A stretch of 64,000 nucleotides of DNA from Streptomyces tsukubensis. Its GTDB lineage: Bacteria; Actinomycetota; Actinomycetes; Streptomycetales; Streptomycetaceae. Every line of letters begins with the position of its first letter. Position 1 is the first letter of the stretch. Under the pieces are notes generated by a model. The model was given only the letters and a program-made list of their open reading frames with translations, had not been told where the DNA came from and made no database searches. This document shows, in pieces, positions 53,300 through 62,152 of this stretch. The DNA is taken from NCBI RefSeq assembly GCF_003932715.1, contig NZ_CP020700.1, forward strand, positions 6,656,501 to 6,720,500, read 5' to 3'. The position numbers and the translations under genes were made by a program.

Positions 53300-54979
53300 A
53301 TGGTGACAGGCAGCGCGACGCAGGAGTTCCGGGCGGCCCGGGACTTCCTGCTGCGGCACCGGGAGGACTACCGGAGCGCGTACGACGGCTTCGTCTGGCC
53401 GCGGCCGGAGCACTTCAACTGGGCGCTCGACTGGTTCGACGTGATCGCCGCCGGCAACGACCGCACCGCGCTCCACCTCGTCGACGAGGACGGCACCGAG
53501 ACCCGGCTGAGCTTCACCGAACTGTCGCAGCGCTCCGACCGGGTCGCCAACTGGCTGCGTGAGCAGGGTGTACGGGCCGGACACCGGATGCTGGTGATGC
53601 TCGGCAACCAGGTCGAGCTCTGGGAGACCGCGCTCGCCGCGATGAAGCTGCGGGCCGTCGTCGTCCCCGCCACCCCGCTGCTGGGCCCGGTCGATCTGCG
53701 CGACCGCGTCCGGCGCGGGCGCGTCTCCCATGTCCTCGTACGCTCCGAGGACGTCCCCAAGTTCGCCGAGGTGTCGGGGGACTACACGCGGATCGCGGTC
53801 GGTGAACCGGTCGGCGGCTGGCTTCCGTACGACGACGCCTACGGCGCCGGGACGGGATTCGCCCCCGACGGTCCCACCCGTTCGGACGACCCCCTGATGC
53901 TCTACTTCACCTCCGGCACCACCGCTCGCCCCAAGCTCGTGGAGCACACCCACACCTCGTACCCCATCGGGCATCTGGCGACGATGTACTGGATCGGGCT
54001 GCGCCCGGGCGATGTCCATCTCAATATCTCGTCTCCGGGCTGGGCGAAGCACGCCTGGTCGAACCTCTTCGCCCCGTGGAACGCGGAGGCGACCGTCTTC
54101 GTCCACACCTACCGGCGGTTCGACGCGGCGCGGCTGATGGCCGAGATGAACCGGGCGGGCGTCACGACCTTCTGTGCCCCGCCCACGGTCTGGCGGATGC
54201 TCATCCAGGCCGATCTGAAGCTGCTGCGGAATCCGCCCCGTGAGGTCGTCGCGGCGGGCGAGCCGCTGAACCCCGAGGTCATCGAGGTCGTCCGGCGGGA
54301 GTGGGGGGTCACCGTCCGGGACGGCTTCGGGCAGACGGAGACCGCGGTCCAGGTCGCCAACAGCCCCGGCCAACTGCTGAAGGCGGGGTCCATGGGGCGG
54401 CCGAGCCCCGGCTATACGGTCGAACTGCTCGACCCGCTGACCGGCAGGCCCGGTGCCCGGGAGGGCGAGATCGCCCTCGACCTGTCGGCCCGTCCGGTGG
54501 GTCTGATGAAGGGCTACCACGGCGATCCGCGGCGCACCGCCGACGCCATGGCCGGCGGCTACTACCGCACCGGGGACATCGGAGCCCGGGACAACGACGG
54601 CTACATCACCTACATCGGCCGCTCCGACGACGTCTTCAAGGCCTCGGACTACAAGATCTCCCCCTTCGAGCTGGAGAGCGCGCTGCTGGAGCACGAGGCG
54701 GTGGCGGAGGCGGCGGTGGTGCCCGCGCCCGATCCGGTGCGGCTCGCCGTGCCCAAGGCGTACATCGTCCTCACGGAGGGCTGGGAGCCGGGTCCCGAGA
54801 CCGCGAAGGAGCTGTTCCGGCACGCGCGCTCGGTCCTCGCCCCGTACAAACGCGTCCGGCGCATCGAGTTCGCCGAACTGCCCAAGACCGTCTCCGGCAA
54901 GATCCGGCGGATCGAGCTGCGCGAACGCACCGCCACCGGTGCCGTCACCACGGAGTACGACGAGGGGGACTACCGATGA
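53300..54979 (+). CDS. AMP-binding acyl/aryl-CoA ligase (benzoate- or 2-aminobenzoate-CoA ligase-like)
   Basis: 559 residues from ATG 53300 (AGGAGGAGGTCAC upstream). It belongs to the adenylate-forming superfamily: 'LYFTSGTTARPKLVEHTH' (P-loop, where Gly is partly replaced), 'APPTVWRMLIQADL', 'VRDGFGQTETAVQVANSPGQ' (A5), 'GYYRTGDIGARDNDGYITYIGRSDDVFKASDYKISPFELESALLEH' (A7/A8) and 'PKTVSGKIRRIELRE' with the catalytic Lys. The A8 'FKASDYKISPFELE' is the medium-chain/benzoate-type form. It makes acyl-AMP and acyl-CoA. It overlaps the next ligase by 4 bp. Confidence 0.92.
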   Translation: MVTGSATQEFRAARDFLLRHREDYRSAYDGFVWPRPEHFNWALDWFDVIAAGNDRTALHLVDEDGTETRLSFTELSQRSDRVANWLREQGVRAGHRMLVMLGNQVELWETALAAMKLRAVVVPATPLLGPVDLRDRVRRGRVSHVLVRSEDVPKFAEVSGDYTRIAVGEPVGGWLPYDDAYGAGTGFAPDGPTRSDDPLMLYFTSGTTARPKLVEHTHTSYPIGHLATMYWIGLRPGDVHLNISSPGWAKHAWSNLFAPWNAEATVFVHTYRRFDAARLMAEMNRAGVTTFCAPPTVWRMLIQADLKLLRNPPREVVAAGEPLNPEVIEVVRREWGVTVRDGFGQTETAVQVANSPGQLLKAGSMGRPSPGYTVELLDPLTGRPGAREGEIALDLSARPVGLMKGYHGDPRRTADAMAGGYYRTGDIGARDNDGYITYIGRSDDVFKASDYKISPFELESALLEHEAVAEAAVVPAPDPVRLAVPKAYIVLTEGWEPGPETAKELFRHARSVLAPYKRVRRIEFAELPKTVSGKIRRIELRERTATGAVTTEYDEGDYR

Positions 54980-56631
54980 CAGTGATACAGGACCGGCCCG
55001 CGGCGGCCGGACCGGACGAAGGGACAGGGCTCTCGTACGACCATGGAACCGGCGGCGGACCGCTCATCGGTGACACCATCGGACGCAACCTCGACCGCGC
55101 GGTCGCCGCCTTCCCGGAGCGGGAGGCGCTGGTCGACGTACCGTCGGGGCGGCGGTGGACGTACGCGGAGTTCGGCGCGGACGTCGACCGGCTCGCCCGC
55201 GCGCTCCTGGGCCACGGCGTCGCCCGCGGCGACCGCGTCGGCATCTGGGCGGTCAACTGCCCCGAGTGGGTGCTGGTGCAGTACGCCACCGCCCGGATCG
55301 GCGCGATCATGGTCAATATCAACCCCGCCTACCGGTCCCATGAACTCGCCTACGTCCTGCGGCAGGCGGGGATCTCGGTGCTCTGTGCCTCGCAGCGGCA
55401 CAAGACCAGCGACTACCGCGCCCTGGTGGACGAGGTCCGCGGCGACTGCCCCGGGCTGCGGTCCGTCCACTACATCGGGGACGCCTCCTGGGACGCGCTG
55501 CTGGCCGCGGGCACCGGAGTGACGGACGCGGCGCTCGCCGACCGCGAGGCCGCCCTGTCCTGCGACGACCCGGTCAACATCCAGTACACCTCCGGCACCA
55601 CCGGCTTCCCCAAGGGCGCCACCCTCTCCCACCACAACATCCTCAACAACGGCTGGTTCGTGGGGGAGAGCCTCGGCTACACGGAGAAGGACCGGATATG
55701 CATACCGGTGCCCTTCTACCACTGCTTCGGCATGGTCATGGGCAATCTGGCGGCCACCTCCCACGGCGCGTGCATGGTGATCCCCGCGCCGTCCTTCGAC
55801 CCCGGCGCCACGCTGGCGGCCGTCGCCGCCGAACGCTGTACATCGCTGTACGGGGTCCCGACGATGTTCATCGCCGAACTCGACCACCCCGGCTTCGCCG
55901 GCCACGATCTGTCGTCCCTGCGCACCGGCATCATGGCGGGCTCGCCCTGCCCGGTCCGGGTGATGGAGCGGGTCGTCGCCGAGATGAACATGGCCGGGGT
56001 CGCCATCTGCTACGGGATGACGGAGACCTCACCGGTCTCCACCCAGACCCGCCGCGACGACGATCTCGAACGGCGCACCGGCACCGTGGGCCGCGCCCTG
56101 CCGCATATCGAGGTGAAGATCGTGGACCCGGTGAGCGGGGTGACCCTGCCGCGGGGCGAGGCGGGGGAGCTGTGCACCCGCGGCTACAGCGTGATGCTGG
56201 GCTACTGGGGCGAACCGGAGCGCACGGCCGAGGTGATCGACTCCGGACGGTGGATGCATACGGGCGATCTGGCCGTGATGCGGCCCGACGGCTTCGTCCA
56301 GATCGTCGGCCGGATCAAAGACATGATCATCCGGGGTGGTGAGAACGTCTATCCGCGGGAGGTCGAGGAGTTCCTCCACCGGCATCCGCAGATAGCGGAT
56401 GTGCAGGTGGTGGGGGTGCCCGATCCGCGGTACGGGGAGGAGGTCCTCGCCTGCGTGGTCCCCCGGGACCCGGCGGACCCGCCGACCCTGGACACCGTCA
56501 CGGCCTTCTGCGACCAGCGGCTCGCCCACTACAAGATCCCGCGCAGGCTGGAGATCGTCGACGCCTTCCCGATGACGGTGAGCGGAAAGGTCCGGAAGGT
56601 GGAGCTCCGGGAGCGGTACGGGGCGGGCTGA
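54976..56631 (+). CDS. Acyl-CoA synthetase (FadD-like AMP-binding protein)
   Basis: 551 residues, start in the stop codon of the upstream ligase. Complete motifs: 'IQYTSGTTGFPKGATLSHHNI' (A3), 'SLYGVPTMFIAELDHP', 'CYGMTETSPVSTQTRRDDD' (A5), 'HTGDLAVMRPDGFVQIVGRIKDMIIRGGENVYPREVEEFLHRHP' (A7/A8) and 'MTVSGKVRKVELRERYG' with the catalytic Lys. It is a soluble fatty-acid or similar CoA ligase. Two coupled ligases under one palindrome suggest use of related carboxylic acids; no dehydrogenase or hydratase follows, so the pathway is incomplete here. Confidence 0.93.
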   Translation: MTVIQDRPAAAGPDEGTGLSYDHGTGGGPLIGDTIGRNLDRAVAAFPEREALVDVPSGRRWTYAEFGADVDRLARALLGHGVARGDRVGIWAVNCPEWVLVQYATARIGAIMVNINPAYRSHELAYVLRQAGISVLCASQRHKTSDYRALVDEVRGDCPGLRSVHYIGDASWDALLAAGTGVTDAALADREAALSCDDPVNIQYTSGTTGFPKGATLSHHNILNNGWFVGESLGYTEKDRICIPVPFYHCFGMVMGNLAATSHGACMVIPAPSFDPGATLAAVAAERCTSLYGVPTMFIAELDHPGFAGHDLSSLRTGIMAGSPCPVRVMERVVAEMNMAGVAICYGMTETSPVSTQTRRDDDLERRTGTVGRALPHIEVKIVDPVSGVTLPRGEAGELCTRGYSVMLGYWGEPERTAEVIDSGRWMHTGDLAVMRPDGFVQIVGRIKDMIIRGGENVYPREVEEFLHRHPQIADVQVVGVPDPRYGEEVLACVVPRDPADPPTLDTVTAFCDQRLAHYKIPRRLEIVDAFPMTVSGKVRKVELRERYGAG

Positions 56632-56735
56632 CGCCCGTCCGGACGCCGGGGCCGGTAGCGGTGCGTCGGTCTCCCGTGGCGCGGGCAGCACCGGCGGTCC
56701 GCGCCCGGGCGGGCCCGGGCGGGCCCGGAGAGGCG

Positions 56736-57278
56736 TCAGCGCGAGCCGGCCGGCGGCAGATCGCGGCGCATGCAGACCCGCGGCCAGCGGTCCAGGCCGT
56801 GTTCCTTCTCCGCGCGCCGGATCTCCCGCAGCCCGTCGGTGAGCTCGGGCTCGGCCAGCTCCCGGAAGCCGATCCGCGTGTAGTACGGGGCGTTCCACGG
56901 CACTTCGGAGAAGGTCGTCAGGGTCAGCCCGGTCAGTCCCTCGGCCGCCGCCCGCTCCCCGAGGTGGTCGATCAGCGCCCGGCCCAGCCCTCGGTGCGCG
57001 GCGTCCGGGTGGACCGACACCTGCTCGACATGAGCGGCCCCGTCGACGGTGTCGTGGATCAGATAGGCAATCGGCCTGTCGTCGCTGTCGCTGTCGCTGT
57101 CGCCGTCGACGGCGACCCAGGCGCGGCCGGCCGCGCGATAGCGCTCCAGGACGGCCGTCGCGGGCGGTTCGTCGTCCGCGATCTCCACCATGCCCAGCTC
57201 GCGGAACGGTTCACCGGCGGCCCGTTCGATGTCCTGGAGGCGGGGCAGATCGGCGGCCTCGGCCCGTCGTATGCGCAT
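56736..57278 (-). CDS. GNAT family N-acetyltransferase
   Basis: 180 residues from ATG 57278; a TACTGT hexamer ends 5 bp before it, so leaderless expression is possible. GNAT core 'HVEQVSVHPDAAHRGLGRALIDHLGERAAAEGLTGLTLTTF' with the acetyl-CoA binding R-G-x-G-x-A/L pattern, and C-terminal 'APYYTRIGFRELAEPELTDGLREIRR'. The acceptor is unknown. Residues in 'VDGDSDSDSDDRPIAYL' come from a hexanucleotide repeat in the gene and could vary among strains; they lie in a loop before a strand. Confidence 0.9.
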   Translation of the reverse strand: MRIRRAEAADLPRLQDIERAAGEPFRELGMVEIADDEPPATAVLERYRAAGRAWVAVDGDSDSDSDDRPIAYLIHDTVDGAAHVEQVSVHPDAAHRGLGRALIDHLGERAAAEGLTGLTLTTFSEVPWNAPYYTRIGFRELAEPELTDGLREIRRAEKEHGLDRWPRVCMRRDLPPAGSR

Positions 57279-57355
57279 GGGCGACAGTATCCACCGGCAG
57301 GCCTCCCGCTCGGCCCGCCGGGGGCCGCTCCCGGCCCGCCGGTGGCGGGCGGGCG

Positions 57356-58168
57356 TCAGGGCGGCCCGGCCGCGGCGAGCCGCCGGGCCGCGCCGTTCAC
57401 CGGCTGCGGTTCGCCCGCGAGGTCCACCACGAAGAGCGGTATCCCGAGGCCGTCCGCGCGGGCCAGGGCCTCGTCGGTGTAACCGGCGAGCGCGAAGTGG
57501 ACCGGGGTCGCCGCCGCGGTCAGACCGTTGAGCCAGAGGCACTCCACATCGCGCAGCGTCGTACGGAGCGTGGACGGTTCGACCTGGGCGACGACGCCCC
57601 GGCCGCGGAGATCGGTGCCCGCCGGGAGGCGCGGCCCGGCGGGGAACCCGGAGCGCGGCTCGGGCTGGTGCACCACCTGCGGGACCACGTCGTCGAAGCC
57701 CAGCCAGACCAGATACCGCGCGGCCGTGTCGACCGCGTCCCGGGCGGTACGGATCGGGACCGGGCGGAAGGCGGGACGCGCGTCGGCGTTCCCGGAGCGG
57801 GGCGCGGGCACGCGTTCGGCCGGATCCGGCCCGGCGTCGCCGGCCGGCTGCGGGCCGGTGGCGGCGGGCCCCGGCCGGTCCAGATCCTCCGGCGGCGTAT
57901 CCGCCGTCCGTACGCCGGGCCGGAGCAGCGTCCCGCAGGGGCAGCCCACTTCGGGCCGGGGCCAGTCGTTCTCCTCGCCGCACTCCTCGCAGCGGACGGT
58001 CACCCACTCCTCGTCCCAGACCCGGCGGTGCAGCACCGCGGGTTCGGCGGTGCTCAGCAGCGGGACGGCCACCGGGGCGCCGCAGGGACAGGGGTAGTGG
58101 GGGGAGGTGTAGCGGTGGTCCCGATGGCAGTCGGGGCAGCGCACTCGGACCGGCTCGGCCGCCGTCAT
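57356..58168 (-). CDS. Zinc-ribbon protein with a restriction-endonuclease-like C-terminal domain
   Basis: 270 residues from ATG 58168 (GAAGGAGAGGGACG upstream); frame open to 58291. N-terminal Cys pairs: 'VRCPDCHRDHRYTSPHYPCPCG' and 'VRCEECGEENDWPRPEVGCPCG', together two zinc-binding ribbons. After a Pro/Asp-rich linker, the last ~115 residues ('DAVDTAARYLVWLGFDDVVPQV', 'AGTDLRGRGVVAQVEPSTLRTTLRDVECLWLNG', 'HFALAGYTDEALARADGLGIPLFVVDL') resemble Mrr-like PD-(D/E)xK domains, but the usual Lys of QxK is Glu ('AQVE'). A nuclease-dead Mrr-like protein is possible. It is not part of an obvious restriction system. Confidence 0.75.
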   Translation of the reverse strand: MTAAEPVRVRCPDCHRDHRYTSPHYPCPCGAPVAVPLLSTAEPAVLHRRVWDEEWVTVRCEECGEENDWPRPEVGCPCGTLLRPGVRTADTPPEDLDRPGPAATGPQPAGDAGPDPAERVPAPRSGNADARPAFRPVPIRTARDAVDTAARYLVWLGFDDVVPQVVHQPEPRSGFPAGPRLPAGTDLRGRGVVAQVEPSTLRTTLRDVECLWLNGLTAAATPVHFALAGYTDEALARADGLGIPLFVVDLAGEPQPVNGAARRLAAAGPP

Positions 58169-58326
58169 GGCGTCCCTCTCCTTCGCAGCCGTACGTCCGC
58201 GCGGCGGGGGGTACGGGCTCCGCCGCGCGGCGGTCGTCGTCGCAGCGCCGGTCACGGCGCCGGTCGTTCGGTCGGGTCCATGGTCCCGCACCCGGAAGGC
58301 ACCGCGGGAGCCCCTCCGCCCGCGCC

Positions 58327-58393
58327 TTGACGCTGTCCGGAGCGCCTTCTACATTGATTTCACATAACAGAATTCAACTTCCGCATCGTGGAA
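58327..58393 (+). promoter_or_regulatory. gcl promoter and operator TTCC-N7-GGAA
   Basis: TTGACG (58327-58332) and TACATT (58350-58355) are 17 bp apart, a good promoter. At 58379-58393, downstream of the likely start, lies TTCCGCATCGTGGAA. The same 15-bp site, with 13 matching positions, lies before hyi at 63008-63022. This suggests a common regulator for the glyoxylate genes. Confidence 0.75.
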
Positions 58394-58454
58394 ATCGTCG
58401 AGCCTGGGTGGCGGAGGCTCCGCGGTGGGGTCCGAGCAGAATCGGGGGGCACAG

Positions 58455-60233
58455 ATGCCTCGTATGACCGCTGCCCGCGCGGCAGTCGAGATCCTCAAGC
58501 GGGAGGGCGTCACCCAGGCCTTCGGTGTGCCGGGGGCCGCGATCAACCCCTTCTACAAGGCGCTGAAGGAGGGCGGTGGCATCAACCACACCCTCGCCCG
58601 CCATGTCGAAGGCGCCTCCCATATGGCCGAGGGCTACACCCGGACCCGGCCCGGGAACATCGGGGTGTGCATCGGGACGTCGGGACCGGCCGGCACCGAC
58701 ATGATCACCGGGCTGTACTCGGCCATCGGGGACTCCATTCCGATCCTCTGCATCACCGGCCAGGCGCCCACCGCGGTGATGCACAAGGAGGACTTCCAGG
58801 CCGTCGACATCGCCGCGATCGCCCGGCCCGTCACCAAGGCCGCCACCACGGTCATGGAGGCCGCGCAGGTGCCCGGCGTCTTCCAGCAGGCGTTCCATCT
58901 GATGCGCTCGGGCCGTCCCGGCCCGGTCCTGATCGACCTGCCGCTGGACGTCCAGCAGACCGAGATCGAATTCGACCCGGAGACCTACGCCCCGCTGCCG
59001 GTCCACCGGCCCGCCGCCACCCGCCCCCAGGCCGCCAAGGCCCTGGCCATGCTGCTGGCGGCCGAACGGCCGCTGATCGTGGCGGGCGGCGGAGTGATCA
59101 ACGCCGACGCGTCCGCGCTGCTGGTGGAGTTCGCCGAGCTGACCGGGGTGCCCGTCGTCCCGACCCTGATGGGCTGGGGCACGATCCCCGACGACCACGA
59201 CCTCAACGCGGGCATGGTGGGCCTCCAGACCTCCCACCGCTACGGCAACGCCACCTTCCTGGACTCCGACTTCGTCCTCGGTATCGGCAACCGCTGGGCC
59301 AACCGCCACACCGGAGGCCTGGACGTCTACACCCGCGGCCGGACCTTCGTCCACGTCGATATCGAACCCACCCAGATCGGCCGGATCTTCGCCCCGGACT
59401 ACGGAATCGTCTCCGACGCCCGCGCCGCGCTCACCCTCTTCGTGGAGCTGGCCCGTGAGCACCGGGACGCGGGCACCTTGCCCGACCGCTCCGACTGGGC
59501 GGCAGCCGCCCGGCGGCGCAAGGCGACCCTCCAGCGGCGCACCCACTTCGACGACGTGCCGATGAAACCGCAGCGGGTCTACGAGGAGATGAACCGCGCC
59601 TTCGGACCCGAGACGCGGTACGTGACCACCATCGGGCTCTCCCAGATCGCGGGCGCCCAGCTCCTCCACGTCTACCGGCCGCGCCATTGGATCAACTGCG
59701 GCCAGGCCGGCCCGCTGGGCTGGACCATCCCGGCCGCCCTCGGCGTCGCCACCGCCGACCCGGAGGCGTCCGTCGTCGCGCTCTCCGGCGACTACGACTT
59801 CCAGTTCATGCTGGAGGAGCTGGCCGTCGGCGCGCAGCACCGCATCCCGTACGTCCACGTCCTGGTCAACAACGCCTATCTCGGCCTGATCCGGCAGGCC
59901 CAGCGGAATCTGGACATCGACTTCCAGGTGAACCTGGAGTTCGAGAACATCAACTCGCCCGAGCTGGGCGTCTACGGCGTCGACCACGTCAAGGTCGTCG
60001 AGGGCCTGGGCTGCAAGGCGCTCCGCGTCACCGAACCGGACGCGCTGCTGCCCGCGTTCGAGGAGGCGAAGAAGCTCGCGGCCGAGTACCGGGTGCCGGT
60101 GGTCGTGGAGGCGATCCTGGAGCGGGTCACCAATATCTCGATGGGCGTGCAGATCGACGCGGTCAACGAGTGGGAGCCGCTGGCGACGGACCCGTCCCAC
60201 GCCCCGACCTCGGTCCTGCCGCTGGAGCTCTGA
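58455..60233 (+). CDS. gcl: Glyoxylate carboligase (tartronate semialdehyde synthase)
   Basis: 592 residues from ATG 58455 (GGGGGGCAC upstream). It is a thiamine-diphosphate enzyme with N-terminal '[14 protein letters not shown]' in which the usual ThDP Glu is replaced, as in all glyoxylate carboligases, '[16 protein letters not shown]', '[16 protein letters not shown]' (FAD region) and the C-terminal ThDP fingerprint '[40 protein letters not shown]'. It joins two glyoxylates to tartronate semialdehyde and CO2, the first step toward glycerate. The reductase and isomerase genes lie just downstream on the other strand. A terminator follows. Confidence 0.97.
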   Translation: MPRMTAARAAVEILKREGVTQAFGVPGAAINPFYKALKEGGGINHTLARHVEGASHMAEGYTRTRPGNIGVCIGTSGPAGTDMITGLYSAIGDSIPILCITGQAPTAVMHKEDFQAVDIAAIARPVTKAATTVMEAAQVPGVFQQAFHLMRSGRPGPVLIDLPLDVQQTEIEFDPETYAPLPVHRPAATRPQAAKALAMLLAAERPLIVAGGGVINADASALLVEFAELTGVPVVPTLMGWGTIPDDHDLNAGMVGLQTSHRYGNATFLDSDFVLGIGNRWANRHTGGLDVYTRGRTFVHVDIEPTQIGRIFAPDYGIVSDARAALTLFVELAREHRDAGTLPDRSDWAAAARRRKATLQRRTHFDDVPMKPQRVYEEMNRAFGPETRYVTTIGLSQIAGAQLLHVYRPRHWINCGQAGPLGWTIPAALGVATADPEASVVALSGDYDFQFMLEELAVGAQHRIPYVHVLVNNAYLGLIRQAQRNLDIDFQVNLEFENINSPELGVYGVDHVKVVEGLGCKALRVTEPDALLPAFEEAKKLAAEYRVPVVVEAILERVTNISMGVQIDAVNEWEPLATDPSHAPTSVLPLEL

Positions 60234-60260
60234 CCCCGCGACGGCCCCACGACGGCCCCG

Positions 60261-60295
60261 CGCCCCCGGCCTCGGATCCGCCGAGGCCGGGGGCG
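60261..60295 (+). terminator. Intrinsic-type terminator of gcl
   Basis: Perfect 15-bp stem CGCCCCCGGCCTCGG (60261-60275)/CCGAGGCCGGGGGCG (60281-60295) with a 5-nt loop, 28 bp after the gcl stop. No T-run follows, which is common in this genome. Confidence 0.8.
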
Positions 60296-60396
60296 TCCGC
60301 ATGCCACTGCCGCCCGCCGGAAAACCGGATTCGACGGAGGGGGGAAACCGTCTACGGTGGGGTCCGGACGGCAAGTACGAGGGAGGAGCCGCACCG

Positions 60397-60714
60397 ATGG
60401 CTACGGCGGAGGAGAAGGCTCTCCCCGAGGGGTTCGTCCCCGTGAACGAGGAGCACTGCCGGGTGTGCGGCTGGACCGACGGCGGTCTGATCTGGGTCGA
60501 CGGCTACGGTACGCACGACGTCTGCCCCTGCTGCGGCTGCGAGGCGGGGCTCACCGATATGGGCTGGCCGGGGGACGGCCGGGCCCTGGAATCGGTCCGT
60601 TCCTACCGGGGTTACTGGGTGGGCCACGGTGCTGTCTGGGACCGGCCTTACCGCCGGCCCCGCGGCTGGGACCTGGTGGAACAGCTGGCGAGCATCCCGC
60701 CGCACTGGCGCTGA
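60397..60714 (+). CDS. CPCC-type cysteine-rich small protein
   Basis: 105 residues from ATG 60397 (GGGAGGAGCCGCACC upstream); frame open to 60301. It has an N-terminal 'CRVCGW' and 'HDVCPCCGCEAGL', matching the short CPCC family of unknown function, which probably binds zinc through Cys-Cys pairs. The rest has 'RSYRGYWVGHGAVWDRPYRRPRGWDLVEQLASIPPHWR', also family-typical. CPCC proteins are often found in immunity/toxin neighbourhoods, but no toxin is beside this one; it sits between gcl and glxR with its own perfect hairpin terminator. Confidence 0.82.
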   Translation: MATAEEKALPEGFVPVNEEHCRVCGWTDGGLIWVDGYGTHDVCPCCGCEAGLTDMGWPGDGRALESVRSYRGYWVGHGAVWDRPYRRPRGWDLVEQLASIPPHWR

Positions 60715-60733
60715 GCCGGGGGCACGCCTCGTG

Positions 60734-60774
60734 CCGAGGGGCCCGCACTCCATGCAGGAGTGCGGGCCCCTCGG
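60734..60774. terminator. Perfect 18-bp hairpin downstream of the CPCC gene
   Basis: CCGAGGGGCCCGCACTCC (60734-60751) pairs perfectly with GGAGTGCGGGCCCCTCGG (60757-60774), 5-nt loop ATGCA, 20 bp after the stop. It is a strong terminator, probably in both directions with glxR. Confidence 0.85.
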
Positions 60775-61156
60775 CGTACCCAGGAGATGGAAGGGACCGC
60801 GGCGGCCGGACGACCGGGCCGCGGCTGCGCCCCCCTCAGGCCGGGAGGTGCCGCCTGCGGACCTGGACCACCGCACTGGTGTCGTACGGCGCCCCGCGGT
60901 CCCGCCCCTGCCGTACGGACCACCCCTCAGGGGTCCGTACGGCGGGTTCGGTGGGCCGCCCGGGGCACGGCCTGGGTGTGCGTGCCCCGGGCGGGATCCG
61001 TGGAGGGCATCCGGGCGGCGGCGGTGCCTGGGCGCGACAGGACAGGTGTCGGCACCGTCGCCGCCCGGAATTCCGGGGGCCGGACCGGCGGAGCGGAGCC
61101 GCCGGGCCGGGGTGGGGCCGGACCGGAGGCACTGCGGCCGCCGGTCCGGGCGGGGG
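60775..61156. other. Convergent intergenic region with a second hairpin
   Basis: 382 bp before the glxR stop; no gene. GCCGTACGGACC (60910-60921) and GGTCCGTACGGC (60932-60943) form a perfect 12-bp hairpin with a 10-nt loop, a probable second terminator. The remaining sequence is GC-rich without signal. Confidence 0.6.
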
Positions 61157-62047
61157 TCAGACCGGCTGTCCGGAGAGGCGTTCGACGGACCGCAGCAGGG
61201 CCGAGTGGTCGAGCCCGCCGTCGCCCTGGGCGCTCAGGGAGCCGATCAGCTGGGCCACGACGGCACCCACCGGGAGCGCGGCGCCGACGCTACGGGCCGC
61301 GTCGGTGACGATCCCCATGTCCTTGTGGTGGAGGTCGATCCGGAAGCCGGGGCGGAAGTCCCGGGCGAGGAAGTTGTCCTTCTTACGGCTCAGCACGGTG
61401 GAACCGGCCAGTCCGCCGTTGAGGACGTCCAGCGCCGCGGCCAGGTCGACCCCCGACTTCTCCAGGAAGACCACGGCCTCCGCACAGGCCTGGATATTGA
61501 CGGCCACGATGAGCTGGTTGGCCGCCTTCACGGTCTGGCCGGCGCCGTGCGGACCGCACCGTACGACGGTCTTCCCCAGCGCCTCGAACAGCGGCAGCGC
61601 GGCGTCGAAGTCGGCCCGGTCCCCGCCGACCATGATGGACAGCACCGCCTCGACGGCCCCGGCCTCGCCGCCGGAGACCGGCGCGTCCAGCACCCGCAGC
61701 CCCTTCTCCTTCGCCGCGGCGGCCAGTTCGACCGAGGTACGGGGGGTGATGGACGACATGTCGATCAGCAGGGCGCCGGGCCGGGCGTTCGCCAGGATTC
61801 CGTCCGGACCGTAGGCGACCGCCTCGACCTGCGGGGACGCCGGGACCATGGTGATGACGACGTCCGCGTCGCGTACGGCTTCCGCGACCGAGGCGGCGGC
61901 GCTGCCGCCTGCTGCGGTCAGCCGCTCCAGCTTGGCCTGCTCCAGTGTGTAGCCGGTGACCGCGTAGCCGGCCTTGAGCAGGTTCTCGGCCATGGGGGAG
62001 CCCATGATGCCGAGTCCTATCCAGGCCACCGAGGGCAGTGTGCTCAT
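61157..62047 (-). CDS. glxR: 2-hydroxy-3-oxopropionate (tartronate semialdehyde) reductase
   Basis: 296 residues in the beta-hydroxyacid dehydrogenase family. NAD(P) motif 'VAWIGLGIMGSPMAENL' (8-24), substrate loop 'VLDAPVSGGEAGAVEAVLSIMVGG', the catalytic Lys in 'HGAGQTVKAANQLIVAVNIQACAEAVVF' and C-terminal 'FRPGFRIDLHHKDMGIVTDAARSVGAALPVGA'. The sequence is typical of GlxR/GarR, which reduce tartronate semialdehyde to glycerate. It is encoded behind hyi on the same strand (105-bp gap) and opposite gcl, giving a complete glyoxylate-to-glycerate route. Confidence 0.95.
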   Translation of the reverse strand: MSTLPSVAWIGLGIMGSPMAENLLKAGYAVTGYTLEQAKLERLTAAGGSAAASVAEAVRDADVVITMVPASPQVEAVAYGPDGILANARPGALLIDMSSITPRTSVELAAAAKEKGLRVLDAPVSGGEAGAVEAVLSIMVGGDRADFDAALPLFEALGKTVVRCGPHGAGQTVKAANQLIVAVNIQACAEAVVFLEKSGVDLAAALDVLNGGLAGSTVLSRKKDNFLARDFRPGFRIDLHHKDMGIVTDAARSVGAALPVGAVVAQLIGSLSAQGDGGLDHSALLRSVERLSGQPV

Positions 62048-62152
62048 GAGGGTGTGCCTTTCTGGCAGCGGGACGGTGGTGCGTCCGGGGGTGCGGGGCG
62101 GGGAAGAGGTGCGGGTACGGCGCCCGGGGTACGGGCCGGGGCCGCGCCGGGG

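Noticed and set aside
58374..60374. A 666-residue minus-strand open frame across gcl
   Set aside because: Same reason; the plus-strand frame is a complete glyoxylate carboligase.
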